From the NCBI GenBank assembly GCA_016801885.1, contig CM028893.1:5655950-5719949 (forward strand): a DNA stretch of 64,000 nt, in the 5' to 3' direction. The DNA is from Toxotes chatareus. Taxonomy: Eukaryota; Chordata; Actinopteri; Toxotidae. The position numbers were made by a program, and so were the translations under genes. The notes under the pieces are model-generated. The model saw nothing but the letters and a program-made list of their open reading frames with translations. It was not told the DNA's origin and searched no databases. This document shows positions 37,481-50,931 of this stretch, in pieces; position 1 is the stretch's first letter; each line of letters opens with the position of its first letter.

Positions 37481-38520
37481 GTTCTCAGTATTTTTTTTAA
37501 ACCTGCAAATACCTCAGCTTGCACCTCTCTTCCCCTCTTCCTATTTCTCTTTTCTTTTCCACGCTCTTTCATCCCTCATTTCCCACTTGTGTCAACCTCC
37601 CTTCCACTAATCCCCCCAGTCACCTCACACACTCTCACTCACTCACACACACACTCTTTCACATTTGGCTCTCCCCCATTTCCCTCCCCTGTATCTCCCT
37701 CCCCAGAACCATCCCTCCGTCTGTCTCCAGCGGTTGCCATGGTTACAGTTTGTTCTGCTCATCAGGCGCCTGCTGTGCCTAAACAGACTGTCAACAGTTT
37801 AATTACTCATCCTCTCATCCCTCTATCTGTTCTTACTTCTCTACTATGCTTTTGCTTGTTGCTTCCACCTCTGACTGCGGAGCCTCTTAGTCACTCCGCT
37901 CCGTGACACACTCTTTTTCTCTCCTTTCATCATTTTTCCACTTTGATTTTCCCACTTCTTTCCATCCTTTTACTTCTCATCCTTCCCCTTTGTCATGTCA
38001 TCCCTTCGTCCCAGCCCCTCCTTCCTACTGCTGACTACTAACAGTCTAATTACTCATCCTTTTAGCATTCAATCACATCGGTTCTATCCCGTTCATTCAT
38101 CCACCTCCATCTCGCCATCCACCCATCCTTCCCCCTCAGTGTGCTGGTACTTTATTAGTGTAGTTTTTCTTTTCAGACATTGTTATTCCTCTATTCCCTT
38201 ATCAAGTGTCATCACTTGCCTTTTCATTCTTCATTACTCTGTCTCTCTCCATCCTCTGAGTGTTCCTCCCTATCTTAAACAGTCAGTCTTGTAATTACTC
38301 CCCTTCATCATGCTATCGTTCTATACCTCTCTGTCCATCATGTTCCGCTCTGTTCCTTAGCTGTTGACAGCAGCCTGATGTCTCATCCTTTGATCTTCCC
38401 TCCCTTCTTTAACATCCCAGCCTTTCGCTTCTCTCCCGCCGCCATTTGTCATTCATTCGTCCAGCCATTCATCCATCAAGTGCCACCTTTCTGACACCGG
38501 CCACGTCTCACCTGTTTCAG
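37481..38520. other. pyrimidine-rich block
   Basis: C/T-rich plus-strand DNA containing the isolated X-box at 37733. ATTACTCATCC-type phrases recur at about 37801, 38048 and 38292, hinting at an old, degenerate long-period repeat. No gene was seen. Confidence 0.6.
37733..37746. promoter_or_regulatory. near-perfect palindromic RFX X-box
   Basis: GTTGCCATGGTTAC differs from the ideal palindromic X-box (GTTGCCATGGCAAC) at two positions in the right half-site. It is embedded in a pyrimidine-rich block, whose composition makes it stand out. Whether it acts as an enhancer is not known from the sequence. Confidence 0.45.
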
Positions 38521-41261
38521 GGTTTCAAATCTTCGACTTCTTTCCTTGATTGAAAGCTGGTTAAATCAGGAAGGTGTGTGACATCCTACATCTATCATTC
38601 CTCATGATTTTCGATCTGTTTCATGTAATTATTCTTAATCCCTACAACTAATGCACTTGCTTGGTCACTATGCTTCCAGTCTGTCTCTCTCACCCTCTCA
38701 TCCTTTTCCTTTTTGGCTTTTATTTTTTAATTGACTGTTGGACTGTTGACTCCTGGAACATAGTCATAGTTTCATCCCCCCCTGTGTGGAACCTGATCCT
38801 GGTTGATAATATATCAGAGTTTAACATTTCAGTATCTTATCATCATACTTAAAATACTAGGACTAAATAGCTCTACACTTCAATGCAAGAACCATGTTTT
38901 CATACCATCTACATGGATCATCAGCTGGCAAGGATTTACGATAGGTATGATATCCTGTGTGTAGTAATCACATGAATATTTAAAACCCTTTTACAGGATT
39001 CAGTTTTTAAGTCGTCAACTGGAAACAATTTTTAAACCAGCTCGTGAAACTGATGTTAGCTTAATTAGCTCACTGGTTACAGCTGATAAAACCTGCCAGT
39101 GTCATTTCAGTGGTAGTGATGAGAAACTTGCTCCTCTTTAAAATCAAGGACCCACTGGTTCAAAGATGCCAAGGATTTCAATCCTAATCCTGCCACTTAT
39201 TATTATCAGTTATCATTCTAAACTTCACATGTGCCACACAGAGATTGAAAAGGCGTGGCAACAGTAACAGTGGTGGCAGGAGCAGGAGCTTAGCAACCGG
39301 TCAGATAGATTTTCTGCAAGTTGTTTTTTTTGTTCTTGTTTTTGTTTTTTTGTTTTTTTCTCCTCTTTAGTAAATGGTCCATCCACTTGCCTGTCATTGT
39401 TCATTTGCTCATTTTGACAAGGCCTAGTTTGAACTGTGAGCATCCCATCTGTTCATCTCCCTTACTGTAGCCTCAGAATGACAGAAACCATTGATAACAA
39501 TGAGCCATGCGGAGCGTTAACAAGATAATTGAGAAAGTGTTCTTTTATTCCACCTTCATTTCAGTGTTTGAATCAAGCCACACTTACCTGCTCTGTATTC
39601 TTATGACTATCAGTAGCAAGAGAGCAAAGCCAATTATAGAATTATGATTTGGCTAATGGATATCAAAAGGCCTCTTTGTTACTTTTAAGAGATCCAGTCA
39701 TCTCCTCAGAATTAGTGCTGCCCCTGTTCGCAGCAAGAGTCAAAACTGCTGTAAACGATCAACAGAGCAAGTAATAAGCCCTGTCTTGGTTATTCAAAAG
39801 GCTGCTTGTTCATAAAAATAGTTTCACATGTAGTGCATTGTTTTGTTTTGTTTTTTAGCCAATTCTCCTTGGTTTCCAGGGTAATTAATGTTTTAAGAAT
39901 TCCACTTCTTTCCCCCAACTTATGCCTGGAAATTGGTAAGTTTATTACATGGAAAAGCCCCACGGTACATCATATTCACCATATCAATAAATAGCTCATT
40001 ACTGGTGTTAGGGATCTTTTACAGACTTTTTGGGGTCATGTAAGACTAATTGTATCCAGTCGTATAACAGCAGAAAGCTACATAATGATGGCCATCTGTC
40101 ATTTCTAATTATTTCTTCCTCATCTATCTTTCTATTTTTATCACGCTGTGGTAAATCACCATTAATCTACCCTCCTACCCTGATTGGGCTTCTTTCTTAC
40201 CTTTTTTTTTATCATCTTGTCTCTCATCATCCCAGACCTCTTAAAATCACCTTGTTTATTTCACTTATCACTCAATGAATCAGTCCCTCAGTCTTTTATT
40301 TGATGCAGTTTCTTGCCGCTTAAACCTTTTATGTCTCAGTCTTTTCATATTTATCCCTCCATTTCTCTGTATCTGTCTCCTTGTTATCCCTCCCTCCCTC
40401 CCTGTTATCACTCTCTCTTTCTCTGCTGCCATGCTCTATTTTCTAATCTATTCTACTGTTTTTCCCACTGATTCTTCCATTCATCTGTCTGTCTTTCTCC
40501 TTGTCACTTGATGAAGTCAATCACTACGTCTCATTCCTCCTTGTCTTACTGCAATCCTTTCATCTGACCCCTCTTAGCCCTCAGCACCCATCACTATGTT
40601 ATGTGTCACCCCTCCCTCCCCCTTCTTCCTTTCCCATCTCCCTGCATCTCTTTTCCTCCTCCCTTTGCCTCCCCCTTGCACTTCCCTCTCCTCTCGTCTC
40701 CATCTCTTTCTCATCACCCTCTTATCCTGCCATATATCCACTCAGTCAGTCTGATCTCCTGTGTCAGTGTGCCAAATCCATGTGTGTGTGTTTGTATGTG
40801 TGCGCACGCTCGGCTTACGTAAAAAGCCTCAAACGAAGGGGAGGTTAGAACTGTTCTGGCCTGCTGATGCTGCCACCACTACACAAACACTCCCAGTCCT
40901 GCAGCCACGCACTCTTACCATGGTACTCGCATAAACACACACACAGGCCAGGTGAGATTACATAAAGGCGAGGTGATGAAAGCCAAGCTGAGATGCACCT
41001 AGTGAGTAATCTGATACAGGACAGCTGGCTGACACTCACATGCACAGAAAGAGAGAGAGAGAGAGAGAACAGGATTCCCAGTATGGTGGGAATATGCAGA
41101 AGTGTAGAATAGAGGGATAAGAAAAGATAAACCGACAAACATCGGTGCTGTGTGGGAGATTTGAGCGCGTGTGTGTGTGTGTGTTCCTGTCTGAGTGTAC
41201 TCTGACATTTGCCTCTTATGTTTTTGTTGTTATGAATGCACATCTGTTCATTATTTATAGG

Positions 41262-41263
<2 letters not shown>

Positions 41264-41307
<44 letters not shown>
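41264..41307. repeat. (GT)n microsatellite
   Basis: 22 uninterrupted GT units. Confidence 0.9.
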
Positions 41308-41309
<2 letters not shown>

Positions 41310-41434
41310 AGAACACAGAGTTCCCAGTCCAGTGAGTGCTGGTGTTCACCGCATTGATGTGCTCAATGATTCAGCACAAGAGAGCTAACCATGCAAACAT
41401 GGATTCACCTTTCCTGGGCCAATATATACCAGTG

Positions 41435-41600
41435 CTGTGTGTGTCTGTGTATGCATGTGTGTGTGTGTGTGTGTGTGCGTGTGTGTGTGTGTGTGAGTGT
41501 TTGAAACTGCATGGACGTTACCTTTTCCGTCTGTGCAGCTCTATAATCCGAATCAGCTCCACATGTTATCCAGGTTTGTGTGTGTGTGTGTGTGTAGATA
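41435..41600. repeat. (GT)n microsatellites
   Basis: Imperfect GT repeats at 41435-41500 and another GT tract near 41575-41596. Confidence 0.85.
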
Positions 41601-43593
41601 TGTGTGGGTGTTTAGCACAGATCTCGCCCCAGGTGTTTCTCCTTGTGTTGGACCAGCGAGGGGCCGGGGAGGTTTGTGTGTTTGTGCTCAAACCTGTCCT
41701 ACTCCCCTCCACACACATCAAAAGGAGGCGGATGTAGGTCAGTGTCAAAAAACCAGAGAGTTGCAGAAATTCCAATCCCCACAATATCCTCTTAGGCTTC
41801 TATAGATGAAGAAAACCTGGAAAATCCGGAATTACTCACTCAATCCCGGTGTGGTATTCCAAAAGAGAGACCTTAGTATAAAAAAAAATCCAAGAATCCA
41901 CTTTGCTTGAAATCCTGTTTATAGCATTTTGATACGACTTCCTCATGGCTGTCTTCAGTGTCTCTCTATGTATCAATCAGTGTGGTCGAGGGAGAACAGG
42001 GATCCTGGAGTTGGCGGCGATCTTCACCTCCCCACCCCACCTCCTCCTTCCCCCCTTCTCTCTCTCTCTCCCTCTCCTTTTTTTCTTCCGTCTCCCCCTT
42101 CGCACATACAGCCCTGTCTCTCCTCTTCTTATTTATTCATCTGGCTCTCTGGCGCTCTCTCTCATTGCTTCATTCTTTCACACGTTCAGGTTTTTTTTCC
42201 CCACTCCTCTTTCTCTCATCCCTCACTTCCCAGAGTGCTTTCCAGGGCGTGTTACAGGGCCACTCTACACTCCACAGAGTGCGACCACTGTCCGTTCTCC
42301 CACATCGAGTTAGTTGTTCATTGATGACCTTGGAGGGAGGCGCAGAAAAGGAGGTTTGGGAGTAAGCTGGAGCGATGGAGGGATGGCTAAAAACCTGCAA
42401 AAGAGGAGAAACATGGAGAGTGTGAAGGGAATGAACTGTGTGCTCTGTAAATGTGTGCCATTACTGTCGTCTTTACTCTGTGTTCACTCGCTTAAATCGC
42501 ACAAACATTCGAGTCCATTATCACTTTTTTGTCCCATCCCATCCTCGTTTTTCTCCTCCACCCATCAGACCTCCTCTTCCCTTCTCATATCCACACCTAT
42601 CCCTCTTTCCACGACTTCTGATGTCAATCATTCAGTCCTCCCTTATGGCTTCTTTAAACTCCCCCCCTCCCCACGTTGCCACCCCCGATTTTTTCTCCTC
42701 TGTCTCCCCCTCCCTCCCTCCCTCACACCTGTCTGTCAAACAGAATCAATAGTTCTGAGACCCTCTTAATGCCTCTCAGCGGGGTGCACTGGCTCGTTCC
42801 TGCGCACACAAACACTCCCGGGAGAGCACGAGCACATGCACGCACACGGCCATGCAGCACGTTCACGCATGCTTGCACACACACGCCACCATCACAGTCG
42901 CCACCACGCACACATCCACTAAGTAGTCATGCAGTGATACTCTTCTGCAAGCACACACCGCCGCTGCGTCTCCCCTGCACTCTCTTTCACTCACACACAC
43001 ACACACACACGCCCTAATGAAACAACTGGGCTATTGATCAGTGCCATGAATGTCAGACAGTTCAAAAGTCCCCCCTCCCACCCCACCCCCCACACTCTGG
43101 CCTGTCAATCAAACTCCAAAAGCCGACACCTTTAAGAAGACAATCTCATTATCTTGCTCTACAGCTGTGTACTCACTCACTGTTTGTGTGCGTCTGTGTT
43201 TCTTTGTGAGAGTGTTCCTTAGAGTGTGTATCTGTACATTCGTGCAGCGGCGTCTCTGCCAGATCCCCCCCCTCCTGAATTCAACTGAATATCCTTGATT
43301 CATTATTTTTTCTTTTTCATTTCTGTTTTATCTGCTCCTCTCCTCTGGTGTTCACTTTGCTACTTCAAAAGCACATTACAGCTATTTGGTGTCCTTTTAT
43401 CCGTTTTTTTTTAAGTTTGCTTTGGGTTCTTTCATCCTTATCTAACATGTCTTTCCCCCTTTTTTGCCCTCCGCTAGATGAAAAGGTGGAATTACTAACC
43501 TTGTTTTCCGGATCATTCCACCGCGACTTTTGGAGCCGTCACATCTCTCTGTCTCCGCGGCTTGCTCTCTATCTCAGCTCCGTGGAAAAACAC

Positions 43594-43595
<2 letters not shown>

Positions 43596-43624
<29 letters not shown>

Positions 43625-43692
43625 CCCCCCTCGCTCTCTCTCTCCCCTCTCTATCACTCTCTGTCTATCCCCCTTTCTCTCTCTCTCTCTCC
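43596..43692. repeat. (CT)n microsatellites
   Basis: CT tracts at 43596-43624 and 43676-43692 inside a larger pyrimidine-rich block. Confidence 0.85.
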
Positions 43693-44149
43693 TCCCGTTG
43701 GTTGTTCCCTCACTCGGTCTCGACAGCTGCAGCGCTCTGTCTGCCTCCTCTGTCGCTCTTCCGTCAGGCTGTAGGCTGATTGAATTTTAAGTCATGTTAA
43801 TCCCACAGAACAGGTACTGAATGAAGGAAGAGGACACAGCAAAAAGAAGGGGGAGAGAGAGAGAGAAAATAACAGAATGCAGGGAGTAAGCTGGCTTGTA
43901 TTTTTAGAAACCTCCTCTCTCCTTTAGGGAGGTTTTCTCCATGTTTTTTTTTTGTCCTGTTACTTGTCCTGCCTCCTCTCAGTTACTTCTTCTCTTCGTC
44001 TGTCCATTCATCTGCATCTTTATCCTCTTGCCTTTTCCTTAATTTTTAAAGGCTCTCTTTGTCCTTATCTGGTGGAGAAGAGTGTGTGATTCCCGACGAA
44101 AAGCAGAAGAGAGGACTGCGATCTGTCTCCGGCAGTGCGAAGCATCGGA

Positions 44150-44350
44150 CTGAGAGAGAGAGAGAGAGAGGGAGAGTGCATGAGAGAGAGAGAGAGAGGC
44201 ATGAAGATGAGCAGGAGAGATGGAGGGTGGAGGGGAGACGAGATGTGGAGGAGAATGAAAAGGAAAAAGGAAGGAGGAGGAAGAGGGATGATTAGGAGTG
44301 AATTGGAGGAGAGAATAAGAAAAGAGAATAGGGGAGAATGAAGGAGGTGG
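44150..44350. repeat. (GA)n and purine-rich tract
   Basis: GA repeats at 44153-44198 followed by GGA-rich DNA on the plus strand. It is the opposite strand bias to the pyrimidine-rich blocks just upstream. Confidence 0.8.
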
Positions 44351-46344
44351 AGATGAATATTAGTGGAGTATTTTTTTACTTCACTATGTTTATTTATCAC
44401 CTGAAGCTACTAGTTATTTAACAGATTAAGGTTTTATTTACAGAACATATAATAAACATAAAAAAATACCAACACATTATGTTGATAGTAGGTGTGCTTC
44501 AAGCAAACTGTTTGGTATGAACAGTCACTCTAAGGACAGAGTGTTTCTAGCTGAGAGGGAAGGATAACAGTGAATTTATCTCACTCTAAATCAAGAGTGA
44601 GATAAGAGTGCAAACTTTTGATAACAATAAAAGAAGTAATAGAAGTAGTGGTAGTGTGAATTTAAAAAAAAATACCGTTTTAAAAGTATGTTTTGTTTAC
44701 ACAGAATATTTCTTTACTTGAGTCAAATTTTGAATGAAGGATTTCTGATTGTAAGAGTGAGTTTACAGTGTGGTATTACTACTTTTACTTCATTAAAGGT
44801 TCTTAGTGTTTCTTCAACCACTGATGAAAGGTGGGGGGGGGGCAAGAGGAGATAAAAGTCAGCTGGTATGACAAGGGGGGATGTGAAGCTCTTAGTGCCT
44901 CGAGCAACTCTGGGTCAGCCCGGGATGAGAGGGGGAGCAAAGGAAGGATGATTAAGAGAGAGTGAGCACAAGTGGCGATGTGTGACGAAAGAGAGGTAGA
45001 GAAGAGAGAGGAGGGCGAAGATCTCTGGGGGCGTAAGGGAGATAAGTGAGGGAAGAGAGGGGTTAGCGAGGGATAGAAGTGAGGACTGGATGGAGTGATT
45101 GCATGGCGATAGGAACAAGTGTAGCTGATACGACTTCAAACGGTGGTCGGGCGCTTGATTTCCCTGCTGCGCCGATAGCTGCTGGAAATAGCCATTTAAT
45201 GGAAACCGCCTGGGTGCGGGTGTGAGTGTCGATGTGTGTCCCATTACCAGGGCAGAACCTATAACATCAGAAGTATTGGATGTTGGAATTAAGTTGTTTC
45301 CTTCATTCACGTATGTGCAGATCCGTTTTATCAACACAATCACACGCCGCAGATGAAACACATCAGAAAGATGGGAATAAAAGATGGTGAAAAAGAGGGC
45401 AGGGACAGAGATTCGGTTGTGTTATGGATGAACTGTCTTTTATGTGTCTCAATTTCTATCCAGGAGTCAATTTTTGTCCTCAATTCGCTCTTCCATCTTC
45501 TAAATATTTCTCAATCTGTGCCACCTCTCCCTGTTTATCTCTAACTCTCAAGCATTTACCTCTCATCCCACTTTCATGCATCTCCATTTTTCTATCTTGA
45601 ATTTATTTTTATCCCTTGCTTTCCCCCTCTTTACTGTCACTCCATTATAGTCCTGCTGTGGGCCAGTGTATTTTTAACCTAGTAAGCCAGACCTCCCTCA
45701 AAGCAAGGTCCAGCAAGGAGAAGTTTGATATATCATTTCACCCAATCGCAGCCCGTTTACAGCACTCTGCTTTAATGGCTCGTTGATTCACAATTAATCA
45801 AACCTCTAGTGGTTTGGCGCCCGGTCCTCTCGTCAGGGAGAGTGACCTTGCTGAATGAAATAAACTAACATGACCTACTGCCGGATGATGGATGAAGTGA
45901 GTTCACCAGTCAGGAGAAAATCTCATTACTGACCGAGTTGTTGGTTTACATAAAAGGCATAAATTCAGGGAAACGCACATTCAGTGCACCTCTGAATTAA
46001 TTAAATTTCTTTTCAGAAAAATGACACGCAACCAGAGGTCTGTGTGGCAAAGGTCAGAAAATTTGTGTGTCTATAGAATATTCTTATGACCACAGATCAA
46101 TGAAGTGCAAGTAAAAGCCACAGGAAAAAGAAGAAAGAAGGAGAGAAGAAAAAGTCTTCTTCTCCCAAAGTCTGAGAACTAAGTAGAGAGATTGGCAGGA
46201 TCTTTTTTAGTTCATTCCGAGTAATGCTGCACTTAATCAGAAAGAGGCCAGACCTGTTCTGGTTCGGTCAGGCCAAATTAGCCCTCAAAGTGAAAACAGT
46301 TGCAGGGGAGTCGGCCTACTGACCCAGGGCTGAATGAATCCATC

Positions 46345-46378
46345 GACTTTTTTTTATTTATTTATTTATTTATTTTTT
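46345..46378. repeat. (TTTA)n tract
   Basis: Five TTTA units with flanking T runs. A similar (TTTA)n tract lies at about 31387-31406. Confidence 0.75.
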
Positions 46379-46982
46379 CTTTGCGAACTGGTTCACTGGT
46401 CAGCTCACTGGTGGTTTCAACAAACTGGAAACATCTCTGTGTCAAGTATTTATGTGACTCACTTGTGGGTGCTTTGCTAACACTTTACACCAAGGGTTTT
46501 ATCACAGCGTGCACATGTATGCACGTGTGCACACTGCTGATGCACATGTTTTGCACTATTGCACCGATCCACAGGTGGCAGTAATACAAACTGGGATGGA
46601 AACAATGGAACCGAATATATTTGTTAGACGCTCAGACATTCAGTGAGAAACACCTTTAATTTCATGGTCACTGCTTCATTTTACGTCCAATGCACTGGAA
46701 TACTGAGCCATATTTGACATTTATATACTGTAGTATATACAGTGGGAACAGATTTCTGTAAAAGACTCTAAGGAAACGGCTGAGTTCATGTTTTTTCTGA
46801 GTGTTGCCTACTATGGGTGTTTGCTGCTAACAGGCAGAAAACCAACAGGTATGGCAAGTGTGCAGCTCAAATCAAAAGGTGGAACCTCAACAGCAGCTGA
46901 GGAACACGTCCTTGCCAGCAGCAAGAATGAAACTTGTGTGTGAGTGAGAGAGAGCGAGGGAGAAAATGGAGAGGCGCTTTGA

Positions 46983-47004
46983 TTTTTTTTTTTTTTTTTT
47001 TTTT
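46983..47004. repeat. poly(T) run
   Basis: 22 uninterrupted T. Confidence 0.85.
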
Positions 47005-49739
47005 GGAATTTGAGTAATTTTACATCTTTGCGTAGTTTTAAAAAAGCTGCCTGCATGAACCAAGTCCACACCTCTCCCCCACTTAATGTTTATCTGTCAT
47101 CTGGCTGGTTTGTCGTCAAGTGAGGGCAAATTTTGTTTTGTGTGTGTAAATGAGTCACAGTGAGTTTGTGAGACACGGTGGCTAAATATAGGCAGCACTG
47201 AGACACACAAAAACAAATGCACTCAGTGAGCGCCTGTGCACATAAACATGTCACACATAATCACCAGTGTGTCAAATGCTTCCATTCACACACACACCCA
47301 CACACACACACACAAAAACCTCACACATGGACACACACGGAACATGCATTCCACCCACCCAATCTATTTGCAACCAACCCCGCACACACATAGAGCATGA
47401 TATGCACACTCACGTAAAGATTGGCATGATTGCATGATTGCACACAAACACGCAGTAGTATCGCACAAATCAGGACGTGGACAGCACACACTGTAGTTAG
47501 ACACACACCTCTCAAGGCTAAATGAAACAAGCACACACACACACACTTGCTCAGCTGTGATGTCAGGGGTAAACGGTGTGGAGGTTTAGATCGAAGGGCA
47601 GATCCCACTCTATTTGTCTCAATCTAGGGCTAATGAGAGACAAGGACAGACACACACGCACACACATGCACAAAGGCCACACAACCCCGCCTATTTTGCT
47701 CTCACAGCCGTTTGCATGTCATTGTGCTTTTTAATTTATTTCACCTGCCTTAGTAATAGTTTCTCCAAACGATTTCCCAGTTACTGCTGGCAGACCATTT
47801 TACCAGCCATGGGCAGCAGTCAATGAAGTATGAGAAAAACACGCTGGTCTCATTTGTCTGTATTGCTTTAAGTGTGAAACCTTGACAAATACGCGCTAAT
47901 GTAAAGACACAGGGCAGAAATGACTTCAGGGATATACTGCTATAAAAAAAAAAATCAAACATGCAAGCCAAATGTTTCCAAGAGTGTGTTTCTTTAATGC
48001 CTTCTGTGCTGCTGGAATTTACTGTGAAAATAACAACCAATGGATAAGAGGCAAATAATAAAAGTCTCTTTGTATGTGGGGCTATATAAATGGATCTGTA
48101 CAGAAATGCAATGAGCTGTTAGAAAGAGGCAGTTAGATGTCGAAATTCAAAGCTGGGAGGTGCCGATGAAAGGACTGCAAATGAGATTTTGTTCGTCGAT
48201 CGTTTCCCTTGAAAGGAGCTGCGCCTTTTTGGCATCAGGTCTGTGTTCGAAAAAGCAGGAATTTGTGTCCGTGCATGTATTACAGAAAGAGAGAGACAGA
48301 GAGAGAGGGAGGGAGAGAGTGCATGGTTCCATAATTGTTCCATTGATAACCGTGTTTCTGTGCCACAATGTTTACCCCCCAAAGAAAGATGTACCACTTG
48401 ATAAATTGCACTTGAAGCGTCGAAAGATGGTTTGTAGCCTTGGAGAGTACTCACGGAGACAATGCGCTGAAAGAGCAGACTCAAGTGTCTCACCAGCTGA
48501 CATCTTTGGCATGTGTCATCAAACAGTTGGAACGCCATGTGTTGCAAAATGTTGTTGAAACTCCACTGGAGAGTCATTGCCGGATTAAGGTGTTTACATG
48601 ACTGAAATGCCCTTTAACAATGCATCTAGAAGGGCACGTAGCTTACTGTGATTATGCTTATTCTGACTATGAGTAATTGCATTAACAGAATCAGAGCATG
48701 TTGCTTACATGGGGCTTCACCTCGCTCACGTTACAGCTGCAGTTGTGTTATGATTGGATTACTGCGTGTGCAAGTAAACAACCACTAGACCTTTCTCACA
48801 GTGGGACATTCTGACTTGTTACATGCAGGTGTAACTAATAACACTGATAAATAGCTGCATTCACTTTAGGTGTGCCAGTGCCAGAGCTTTAGTGCTGCTC
48901 ATGCTGCCTCTCTGGCATGGCTTAATGGCCATGACTAAATGGAACGGAGCCGTGTTTCACCTGTGCTTTCCCTGCTGTTTAGGCTCATAAGTCTAACTTT
49001 GCAAGCTTTTGCAACCAGACAGTACCGTGGTCAGGGCACATGAGCTGTACACACTGTTTCATTACAAGAATATACACACACATACATACACGCAGAGTAG
49101 CAGGAGGAGGAGCAGGAGCCATGATGAAAGAGCATTAAAAAAGCAAATTTGAAAACCTGTAAATACTGACTAGAAAATCACAGATCACAGGCAACCATGA
49201 TAAGGCTATAAAAATATTCAAATAAATAATGCATGATGTTCTGTGCTGAGAAAATTGAGACAGTTATAGTACATTCTGTAAATAAGGAGGCAGCTGTTAG
49301 TCATTTCAAGTTCTGGGCTCCCCTGCTCCCTGAAAATAGACACTAAGGGTGATTTAGCATTAAAGGCATCATTGCTAAGTAGGACGTCCAGCCATCTTTG
49401 CTCATTATTTATTAGTGGGGATACGTGGATGAATCACCTTTTCACCACTGACAGTAGTCATCAATAGAGAGAGCCCATTAGATGAGATGCATTAGTTTGA
49501 CAGAACAGTATATTGAGACTTAGGCCATTATCATGATGGTGAAAGGAAAGTGGCTGAGTTATATTCTCTGCTAACATCGTACAGAACGTGATAAGGTAGA
49601 GACACTGTGCATTACTTTGATCTCGAATAAGCAACATGTGACTCATTGAATCCTGTTTTGCATGCTCTTCTTTTTGTAGTCTGTCACCTAAAGTGATCCC
49701 ATAATGTATATGGTAGATGTTTGTTTTAATATAATAGAG

Positions 49740-50931
49740 TTAAAGGACCAGGGTGTAGGATTTAGTGGCATCTCGCGGTGAGGTTGAGTTGAGTACCCCA
49801 CCCCTCACAAGTCCCTTTCCAAGCCTGCAGGAGAACGGACGGTAGCCTTTAAGTAAAGTAAAAACATGAAAGCTTGAGGAATGAAGGGCTCATTTTAAGC
49901 GAATGAAAGCTAACGAAAACACAACAGTTCGTGGTTTCGGGTGATTATACACTAATGAAAATAACAGTGTCATTTGCACTGTGGCATCAGTATTGGCAAA
50001 TGGTCGTTCAGTGGTTCTTGAGTCTTTCTGTAGGTCTTGAAACTGAAGGTCACAACTTGAGAATTTGTGTCGGGTACTACTGGGATTTCACTTTTTATGT
50101 CACAGCTCCTCAGACTATTTGAACCAACAAAACAGAGGCCTTATACATAAAACCAGACTTCTCTTTACAGAAATACCACTGCCTCGGAAACTCTTTAAAC
50201 TATGACTCAGGATCCAAAATGAGTCACAGCCACTGAAGGGAGGATAACAGGTAGAAGTAATGTGATGTCAGAGGTAAACTGCCTGATAATGAATGGTTGT
50301 ACCATAGACTACATAAAAACCTGAAGAGAGATAAAAGTAAGGCTTCAGGCTGAAATATTTTGGGCAGTGGTTTTAGGTGATGGTTAATTACATCTGACCT
50401 GTAACCTGTAAATTAGAATTACCATTGCTTCAATTTCGCTTTGATAAAACAAAGTGACACTGACTTTTAAAGGAAGTAAAATTTGTTGCATGTAATCAGA
50501 AATGAGATACATGTAGGTGTCATCCAACCCTGGATCTCCGTACACTGTGTGGTCTCACAGCAAGGCCATGCATTTCATGTTTAATTCCTCAGCTAAAAAC
50601 ATTTTCAAATATTTCTATCCATCCACGCATGCTGTGAGTTTGTTCATTAAAAGAACTCCAATGGCTCGTGTTGGTGAGTTTAACATTCATAGCACATCGC
50701 TGAAACCTGCTGCTGATCAGCCCTAAAAAAGAATTATATCTCACTTTTGACAGGTCAAGAATAGTTTGGAGCCTGAAAAAGTGCTTCTCTCGCTTTTAAA
50801 GGTAATCTTTTTGTTGGTTCCCCTCTTTGGCTTTCATACCTGCAGGTAGGAAAGAGCACTGCAGTTAAAAGTTCAATACAGCTGGTATCCCAACAGTTGA
50901 ATCCAAAAAGTCATTAAAACTGGTCCTTTAA
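49740..50931. mobile_element. putative non-autonomous DNA transposon with TTAA ends
   Basis: The left end is TTAA followed by AGGACCAG (49740-49751) and the right end is CTGGTCCT followed by TTAA (50920-50931), so the termini are inverted repeats flanked by TTAA. The left part (GGTGTAGGATTTAGTGGCAT, then a CGGTGAGGTTG stretch) resembles an interspersed repeat I recognise as abundant in teleost genomes. There is no transposase reading frame. TTAA duplication is typical of piggyBac-type insertion, but family assignment is an inference, and part of the 50280-50900 interior may be unrelated. Confidence 0.55.

Larger units (their letters stand above)
38521..49739. other. non-coding pc intron DNA
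   Basis: No coding exon was recognised. It holds pyrimidine-rich blocks (about 40100-40740, 42010-42760 and 43300-43760), GT and CT microsatellites and a purine-rich tract. A non-repetitive AT-rich stretch at 45715-46020 may be conserved non-coding DNA. Confidence 0.6.

Noticed and set aside
48119..48577. Overlapping open frames on both strands
   Set aside because: No recognisable family, no splice context, and a GA-repeat tract runs through the middle.
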